A program made the translations under genes and the position numbers. A stretch of DNA of 22,080 nucleotides from an uncultured Prevotella sp. Lineage in GTDB: Bacteria > Bacteroidota > Bacteroidia > Bacteroidales > Bacteroidaceae. A model generated the notes under the pieces. The model had not been told where the DNA came from. It saw nothing but the letters and a program-made list of their open reading frames with translations, and ran no database searches. Position 1 is the stretch's first letter. The number at the start of each line of letters is the position of its first letter. This document shows, piece by piece, positions 17,788 to 22,080 of this stretch. The stretch is taken from NCBI GenBank assembly GCA_934217675.1, contig CAKQCV010000044.1:1-22080 (forward strand). The letters run 5' to 3'.

Positions 17788-17813
17788 CAACGAAAACCAA
17801 AAACAACGTAAAA

Positions 17814-18371
17814 ATGAAAATGAAACGGATATTGACATTCTGCGCCATGCTGCTCATGTTGGCAACTGGCGCAACATGCAAATCAAACAACAAAAGTATG
17901 AACAAACCGACAGACAAGACAGAGAAGATTCTCGTCATCAACGGCAGTCCCAACCGCGACGGCAACACAGCCGCTCTCGCCAAGGTGCTGCTCGAAGGCA
18001 AGGAGTATGAGACCCTCAACCTCACCGACTTCCGCATCAACGTTTACGGTCAGACCTTGGAGGGCGACCAGTTTGACGAGGTGTACAAGAAGATGAAGGA
18101 GGCTGACATTGTAGTGATGGGCTCGCCCGTGTATTGGCACAATATCTGTGCCTCGGTGCGCGTGCTTCTCGAACGCTTTTATGGTCCGATAGAGCCGGGC
18201 ACGTTCAAGGGCAAAAGGTTGTTCTTCCTCTACCAAGGAGCCGCCCCCACAAAGATGATGCTCGACGACGGTGAATATACCATGAGCCGCTTTGCCGGAA
18301 TGTACGGCTTCACCTACGAGGGGATGGCAAACGACAAGAATCAGGCAAGAAAGCTGAAGGAGAAACTATAA
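17814..18371 (+). CDS. exported flavodoxin-fold NAD(P)H/FMN oxidoreductase
   Basis: 185-residue protein of the flavodoxin_2/FMN-reductase fold. After a hydrophobic signal sequence (MKMKRILTFCAMLLMLATGA, then TC at 21-22, an imperfect lipobox) comes the flavin phosphate loop ILVINGSPNRDGNTAALAK (about 38-56), then IVVMGSPVYWHNICASVRVL (about 98-117), the classical flavin-binding loop and helix of this family, and FLYQGAA. The frame is open far upstream (from 16701), but that part is antisense to the aldo/keto reductase; the ATG at 17814, just after the promoter, is the sensible start. A leader on a flavin/NAD(P)H enzyme is unusual and implies membrane attachment or export. It is followed by a second reductase after a hairpin. 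Confidence 0.8.
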   Translation: MKMKRILTFCAMLLMLATGATCKSNNKSMNKPTDKTEKILVINGSPNRDGNTAALAKVLLEGKEYETLNLTDFRINVYGQTLEGDQFDEVYKKMKEADIVVMGSPVYWHNICASVRVLLERFYGPIEPGTFKGKRLFFLYQGAAPTKMMLDDGEYTMSRFAGMYGFTYEGMANDKNQARKLKEKL

Positions 18372-18405
18372 TTTTTTCATAACATATTTTACGCCAACAA
18401 TTTGG

Positions 18406-18450
18406 TACAGGTTGCGTTGGAAGGCATTGGCTGATATGGCGCAACCTGTA
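18406..18450 (+). terminator. intercistronic hairpin before the second aldo/keto reductase
   Basis: TACAGGTTGCG (18406-18416) pairs perfectly with CGCAACCTGTA (18440-18450) around a 23-base loop, followed by TTTATT. It may partly end transcription or stabilise the upstream message. The next gene lies only 28 bases on and has no separate promoter that I can see, but it has a real Shine-Dalgarno AAAGGAG (18467-18473), rare in this window. Confidence 0.55.
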
Positions 18451-18478
18451 TTTATTAAAATTAAAGGAGATTTGGTAA

Positions 18479-19549
18479 ATGAAACTATTCAGATTGCTAT
18501 TCCTTCTTATTGGAGGATTATTGATGCCAACAACCGTTAATGCATCAGAGAAACTTGTCAACGGCATCCCATACGTGCAGCTCAACAACGGCGAGTGGAT
18601 GCCAAGGCTTGGTATCGGTACTTACAATGTGCCAGGCGACAGCGTAGCAGAGGATGCCGTGAGCTACGCCCTCAAATGCGGCTACCGCCACATCGACACC
18701 GCCCATGCCTACCGTGTGGAGCGCGGAGTGGGCAAAGCGGTAAAGGAAAGTGGCATACCGCGCAGCGAGATTTGGATTACGAGCAAGCTGTGGCCAACGG
18801 AGTATGGCGAGGGCAAGACAATGGATGCTATCGACAAGATGCTCGAACGCTTGCAGACCGACTATATTGACCTGCTTTATGTCCACCAGCCTATGGGCGA
18901 CTATCGTGGTGCATGGCGCGATATGGAGAAGGCTGTAGAGCAAGGTAAGGTGCGCTCGCTCGGCATCAGCAACTTCGACGCTTCCGACTCGCTCTTCAAC
19001 GACATCATGCAGTTTGCCAAGATAAAGCCTGCCGTGATGCAGATTGAGTGCCACCCTTATGCGCAGCGCAAGGAATGGCAGCAGAAGACCAAAGAGAACA
19101 ACATACAACTCGAGTGCTGGTTCCCGCTTGGCGGCGAGATGTCGAATGGCGCCTTGTTCGAAGACCCCACCATCCAGAAGATAGCCAAGGCGCATGGCAA
19201 GACTCCTGCACAGATTATCATCCGCTGGCACATACAGGAGGGCTTTTCCGTAATACCCGGTGCCACACGCCACGACTACATCAAGGAGAACATCAGCGTG
19301 TTCGACTTCTCGCTCACAGATGAGGATTATCAATTTGTTCTCCAAAACTTTTATGGGTTATGCGTAAAACACTGTTTGATTTCATTGCCTCCAATATTGT
19401 CGGAAGGTGATTCCTACTTGACGGGATGTCGTCTGTTACTATTCTATCATGGAGAGACAAACTTGAAGACAGAACTTCAACCGTTCCGTAGGTATCAAGT
19501 AGCCAATTGCGTATTTCTCCGTCTCTCAACGCTTGTGGGTTGGCTATGA
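18479..19549 (+). CDS. exported aldo/keto reductase with foreign, truncated C-terminus
   Basis: Aldo/keto reductase with a Sec signal peptide: MKLFRLLFLLIGGLLMPTTVNA, cleavage likely after residue 22. The catalytic tetrad is complete: D73 and Y78 (HIDTAHAY), K103 (ITSKLW), H136 (YVHQP); the cofactor loop IPGATRHDYIKENI is at 259-272. Family similarity stops at about residue 283 (SLTDED). The remaining ~73 residues are a readthrough of DNA antisense to the WYL-type regulator gene, not reductase sequence. The natural C-terminus (about 30 residues, shaping the substrate pocket) is therefore missing. The gene is GC-rich up to the junction and AT-rich after it. Folding and activity are doubtful. 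Confidence 0.75.
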   Translation: MKLFRLLFLLIGGLLMPTTVNASEKLVNGIPYVQLNNGEWMPRLGIGTYNVPGDSVAEDAVSYALKCGYRHIDTAHAYRVERGVGKAVKESGIPRSEIWITSKLWPTEYGEGKTMDAIDKMLERLQTDYIDLLYVHQPMGDYRGAWRDMEKAVEQGKVRSLGISNFDASDSLFNDIMQFAKIKPAVMQIECHPYAQRKEWQQKTKENNIQLECWFPLGGEMSNGALFEDPTIQKIAKAHGKTPAQIIIRWHIQEGFSVIPGATRHDYIKENISVFDFSLTDEDYQFVLQNFYGLCVKHCLISLPPILSEGDSYLTGCRLLLFYHGETNLKTELQPFRRYQVANCVFLRLSTLVGWL

Positions 19550-19763
19550 AATAGTTGTAACTTCCTCGCTGTTCACAATCTATGATAATGCCAAACATTT
19601 CCAATATTCCTCCTTTCCAACGGTCGAAGGTTTGTCGTGACAGTTTCATGCCACCACTAAGATCAATGTTCTCCTGCCATAGCCGGTTCAGTTCTTTCAA
19701 TGTGATGCGCTCTGCACGATAAATAGTTTTTACAACCCAAATATATTTTTGAATTAGCGACAT
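19314..19763 (-). CDS. WYL-family transcriptional regulator, 3'-truncated
   Basis: 149-residue remnant of a helix-turn-helix WYL protein of a type common in Bacteroidales. The start MSLIQKYIWVVKTIYRAERI leads into a winged HTH (about 1-60: LTLKELNRLW ... LSRQTFDRWKGGI), then a linker (ANPQALRDGEIRNWLLDTYGTVEV) and the beginning of the WYL domain (AMKSNSVLRITHKSFGEQ). The WYL ligand-binding domain and C-terminal extension, normally another ~150 residues or more, are gone; the frame ends three codons past the junction near 19327. The ATG at 19763 is preferred to a TTG at 19793. It lies 5 bases after the nuclease-like gene and is the last cistron of that operon. It may still bind DNA but could not sense a ligand. 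Confidence 0.75.
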   Translation of the reverse strand: MSLIQKYIWVVKTIYRAERITLKELNRLWQENIDLSGGMKLSRQTFDRWKGGILEMFGIIIDCEQRGSYNYFIANPQALRDGEIRNWLLDTYGTVEVLSSSLSLHDRIVTDDIPSSRNHLPTILEAMKSNSVLRITHKSFGEQIDNPHL

Positions 19764-19768
19764 GGAGT

Positions 19769-20371
19769 TTAGTCTTTCCAGATATTTTCCCAACAGTTTT
19801 CACATGAAATGCCTTGCAATGGGTTATGGAAGGCGATGTGTCTGGCGGTTTCTTTTTCATCCTTTCCTTCCAACCATTCAATCTTTATTCCCGCAGGACT
19901 TTTCTTGGAGATAGGTTTTTCTCTGTTATATCCGTTGTCATACCAATCATGAGCGGCAAAAAGCAATTTTATAAATTGTTGGCGTGAAATTATGAAATAC
20001 CTAAACGACCAAACATCTTTTGAGGTGTCTACATACACAAATACATATGCCCCCTTAACATGTTTTTCAAGATAAGCGACATTAAGGCTTTCTTCTATGG
20101 AAAATCCTGTAGGTATATTTCTTTGCACGCTTGTCTTTACCTGTATGAGCGAAGATTTAGGTTTCCACCAACATGTCGCATTTTCAGGAATATCGCTATT
20201 AAGGCAGACTATATCTATGGATTTAAAGTTCTTTATGGTGCAATTTGCATTAAACGCATCCCATCCATGTTGCATAAGCATTGAAACAACTTGGTTTTCT
20301 CCTATTGCGCCAAGTCGTGCTTTCTCTGCCTGACTTGTTTTGTTTGTTTGTAAGTTTTCTTCTTTCATCAT
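19769..20371 (-). CDS. PD-(D/E)XK nuclease-like protein of unknown function
   Basis: 200-residue cytosolic protein. The first ~80 residues show the layout of a PD-(D/E)XK nuclease fold: helix with E25 (ARLGAIGENQVVSMLMQHGW), then D53 in SIDIVCL, then Q77-V-K79 in LIQVKT, i.e. E...D...QxK as in several restriction-like and repair nucleases. The part after about 100 (KGAYVFVYVD ... FIISRQQF) resembles the second half of that fold. The C-terminal ~50 residues, with C190 and C193, are unassigned. The ATG pair at 20371 lies 8 bases after the upstream stop and the WYL start follows 5 bases downstream, so the three genes form one transcript. Fold assignment is by motif only; a catalytic role is not proven. 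Confidence 0.6.
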   Translation of the reverse strand: MMKEENLQTNKTSQAEKARLGAIGENQVVSMLMQHGWDAFNANCTIKNFKSIDIVCLNSDIPENATCWWKPKSSLIQVKTSVQRNIPTGFSIEESLNVAYLEKHVKGAYVFVYVDTSKDVWSFRYFIISRQQFIKLLFAAHDWYDNGYNREKPISKKSPAGIKIEWLEGKDEKETARHIAFHNPLQGISCENCWENIWKD

Positions 20372-20379
20372 ATATATAT

Positions 20380-21555
20380 TTAATTTTCCCTCCAGTTAAA
20401 TTCTTCTATGCCAAGTATCTCCAATCCTAAGTATTTCCATACTTCTTTATCGAAGTTGGGAGTATACCTAGCCATGGTTCTTATTTTCTTGATTTCATCC
20501 TCACCGTGTAAGGCATTGTTGTATGTGAGTGCCTTTTCCCAAATAGGCTTTGGTTCATCACATGGATCAAGTTGATAAAATATTGTGCCGATACGTTTCA
20601 AGTGATAGCCCTCCTCTTTGCACATATCAAGTGTCAGACTGTGATTGTCCAAAGGGAAGCCATAAAAGCCGTCTCCGTATTTACTGACTATCGATGCCAA
20701 ACAGAAAGTTCCCATTTCATTGCCGCCAGGATAAATCACTTGTACAATGTCACCGGTAAACATACGGCAGCCCTCGCAATCATCGTAGCCAGTATCTATG
20801 CCAGCAAATATATGGCGGCATGTATAGCCACGACCTTTACAGGCATGCCCAAAATAATCCTCCACAATGTCTGGGTTATGGTCTTCCTCATACTCCTCAT
20901 CTTTATGCCATACATACAACCCATTGTCCACCCAAAAGAAATAGTCGCCAAATTCGGCATATCCAAATTTGTTTCGGTCTATAACGTAACGAATACGTAC
21001 TTTCGGCAATCTCTTCTTCAAATTATAGCCTATCTCCACACGGAATTTCCTGCACAAGAAAAAAAGGCTATTGTCATCTTGTGTGGTGCAAGTGAAATCT
21101 TCATCGGTTCGAATAGGGCAAACTTCATAATCATCAAAAGTCTCTAAATTGAGAAGTTCATCAAACCATTCGTCTGACACTTGAACATTGGGTAAATCAA
21201 AAGCGTCTTTAAACAAGGGGATGATGTCCTCTTCGTTTATTATCGTATGCTCACACCGAATGCGACTGATAATAAACGTCAGTTCACTATGTTGCTTTGC
21301 ATAGGCAGTAAAGCTTTCTACGATAGAAGTAAATTCTCCCTCTACCGTATCAAAATCAGTTGGTATGGCATAACTGTTTCCGTGCCTGCCTACACAGAAA
21401 CCATCCATTGCCCCATATTTCTCCTTCGCAATTTTTGCATCACCATAAGAATGAGTACCGTCCAAATGGCTCTCATATACGAATATAGGATGTAAACTCT
21501 TTGGAGAAGGCGTACCATATGCTTGTTTCATTATTTTAATGTCTTTTTCTTTCAT
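20380..21555 (-). CDS. uncharacterised protein with phage-associated macro-like N-terminus
   Basis: 391 residues, no signal peptide or membrane segment. Residues about 20-140 resemble a family seen in phages and bacteria whose members read IFVFxSNLxGxHGxGAA ... YGAxxGxGxGxxGxSYAIPT ... F..YA..HPELTF.V; here this is HPIFVYESHLDGTHSYGDAK, YGAMDGFCVGRHGNSYAIPT and FTAYAKQHSELTFIISRI. The glycines of the loop are partly replaced, so any nucleotide-binding role may be lost. The C-terminal ~250 residues are acidic and unrecognised, with GYTCRHIFAGIDTGYDDCEGC carrying three cysteines (about 272-292) and a β-rich stretch starting FTGDIVQV. First gene of a three-gene operon, with a good -7 box upstream. 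Similarity is from memory and needs checking. Confidence 0.6.
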   Translation of the reverse strand: MKEKDIKIMKQAYGTPSPKSLHPIFVYESHLDGTHSYGDAKIAKEKYGAMDGFCVGRHGNSYAIPTDFDTVEGEFTSIVESFTAYAKQHSELTFIISRIRCEHTIINEEDIIPLFKDAFDLPNVQVSDEWFDELLNLETFDDYEVCPIRTDEDFTCTTQDDNSLFFLCRKFRVEIGYNLKKRLPKVRIRYVIDRNKFGYAEFGDYFFWVDNGLYVWHKDEEYEEDHNPDIVEDYFGHACKGRGYTCRHIFAGIDTGYDDCEGCRMFTGDIVQVIYPGGNEMGTFCLASIVSKYGDGFYGFPLDNHSLTLDMCKEEGYHLKRIGTIFYQLDPCDEPKPIWEKALTYNNALHGEDEIKKIRTMARYTPNFDKEVWKYLGLEILGIEEFNWREN

Positions 21556-21580
21556 ATCTTTAGTTTTTATAATGTAGATG

Positions 21581-21588
21581 CAAAGGTA
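21581..21588 (-). promoter_or_regulatory. predicted -7 box of the three-gene accessory operon
   Basis: TACCTTTG on the minus strand (21588-21581) matches the -7 consensus exactly and lies 25 bases upstream of the ATG at 21555, giving a very short leader. No good -33 element at the standard distance; TTG occurs about 14 bases upstream. Confidence 0.55.
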
Positions 21589-21971
21589 TGTCCTTGTTGT
21601 ATCAATATGTGTGACAGGTTAGTTAAAAAAGCATAATAGGCAATGCTGATAATAACTGCTAAGATTGCACATGAATTATCTTCTGTCGTATCCGCTTTTA
21701 CGGGAAACGGTCTTTTTCTGGGGCACCTGCAAAAGCATGTGGATATGACAACTTCATTATTCTCACTTTACTTGTTGGCGGAATATACAATAAGTCCAGT
21801 TGTTTGTACATTGCTTCATTCCATCATCCCATACTTTGGAAAAGGAGGGAACGCTGCGGATTCTTTCAATCTCCGCGGTAGGAAAAGACAGAGAGTGGAG
21901 TGTCTCACCGCACCATAACAAGAATAGTGGCCGCTGACGGGCAGACGGCTTGATAACGCTCCGCCTGAATC

Positions 21972-22012
21972 ATGGCCAAGAAGCGTCATAATTAACCTGT
22001 TTTGTTGGCCAT
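21972..22012. repeat. inverted repeat ATGGCCAA ... TTGGCCAT
   Basis: ATGGCCAA (21972-21979) and TTGGCCAT (22005-22012) are perfect 8-base inverted arms separated by 25 bases. It lies 12 bases before a second inverted repeat. There is no T-run, so it does not look like a terminator. Confidence 0.55.
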
Positions 22013-22023
22013 CTTAGAGCCGG

Positions 22024-22057
22024 TCACCTTGGTGAGCGGAGTAGGCCACCAAGGTGA
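22024..22057. repeat. 11-base inverted repeat built from self-complementary arms
   Basis: TCACCTTGGTG (22024-22034) and CACCAAGGTGA (22047-22057) are perfect inverted arms around a 12-base spacer. Each arm is itself nearly palindromic (CACC-tt-GGTG), and GGTGAGC occurs as a direct repeat (22031-22037 and 22053-22059). Such nested symmetry is typical of protein-binding sites in transfer origins, recombination sites or operators. Confidence 0.6.
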
Positions 22058-22080
22058 GCTGCACGGGTGCTATCCTCCAG

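Larger units (their letters stand above)
21600..22080. other. right-edge region without a recognisable gene
   Basis: No protein family was recognised. A + frame (21643-21918, 91 codons) and a minus frame (21816-21989, 57 codons) overlap each other, and neither resembles a known protein. The final ~180 bases are much GC-richer than the DNA before them and contain two sets of inverted repeats. On the minus strand a frame ending at 22014 (…LVAYSAHQGDRL) runs in from beyond the window and might be the end of a gene. The character suggests the border of a mobile or accessory element. Confidence 0.35.

Noticed and set aside
16701..17813. Long + strand open frame continuous with the exported oxidoreductase
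   Set aside because: It is the antisense of a clear aldo/keto reductase with a full catalytic tetrad; the composition (Leu, Val, His, Cys rich) is that of a shadow frame in GC-rich DNA. The real start is the ATG at 17814.
18545..19345. 266-codon minus-strand frame
   Set aside because: Antisense shadow of the exported aldo/keto reductase; no family features and no start signal.
20572..21147. 191-codon + strand frame
   Set aside because: Antisense to the 391-residue first gene of the minus-strand operon, which has the better start, promoter and family-like N-terminus.
21643..21989. Two overlapping small frames (91 codons on +, 57 codons on -)
   Set aside because: They overlap on opposite strands, match no recognised family and have no convincing start signals; they may be gene debris.
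1..22080. tRNA, rRNA, CRISPR arrays, complete insertion sequences
   Set aside because: No cloverleaf-like sequence, ribosomal segment, regularly spaced repeats or transposase frame was seen on reading both strands; short RNAs could be missed by eye.

Overview
The window reads as chromosomal DNA of a Bacteroidota bacterium, most likely a Prevotella-like member of the Bacteroidales. The reasons are the AT-rich base composition, repeated TAnnTTTG -7 promoter boxes with few classical Shine-Dalgarno sites, the ilvD-ilvB-ilvN-thioesterase-ilvC gene order, and proteins that resemble Bacteroidales families (short RecQ, DUF2023 next to flavodoxin, WYL regulator). This assignment rests on recognition, not on a database search.

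Layout. Positions 1-295 hold no confident gene. 296-2185 encodes an SLC13/DASS-type membrane transporter with two central RCK_C domains. 2425-6088 carries recJ and recQ close together on the + strand, two recombinational repair enzymes. 6393-12358 is a branched-chain amino acid operon, ilvD-ilvB-ilvN-(acyl-ACP thioesterase)-ilvC, with a clear promoter upstream and a hairpin terminator downstream. 12513-13832 is an NCS2 purine (xanthine-type) permease with its own promoter. A bidirectional terminator separates it from a convergent M48-family lipoprotein metalloprotease (13949-14878). Flavodoxin and a DUF2023 protein follow on the minus strand (15171-16156).

From about 16362 to about 19327 the DNA becomes clearly GC-richer, with different codon use. 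This block is a redox island: the 3' remnant of a second flavodoxin-like gene, an aldo/keto reductase on the minus strand, a divergent exported flavodoxin-fold NAD(P)H/FMN oxidoreductase, and an exported aldo/keto reductase. Genes are broken at both edges: the flavodoxin-like gene has lost its 5' part, and the second aldo/keto reductase has lost its natural C-terminus.

At about 19327 the second reductase runs directly into the antisense of a WYL-family regulator that is itself cut off inside its WYL domain, so one junction truncates two convergent genes. To the right, 19314-21555 is a tight minus-strand operon: a 391-residue protein whose N-terminus resembles a phage-associated macro-like family, a 200-residue protein with PD-(D/E)XK nuclease-like spacing, and the truncated WYL regulator. 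This is the best candidate for a little-known, possibly defence-related accessory system. The last ~200 bases are GC-rich, hold two sets of inverted repeats, and look like the edge of another mobile or accessory segment. No tRNA, rRNA, CRISPR array or complete insertion sequence was seen.
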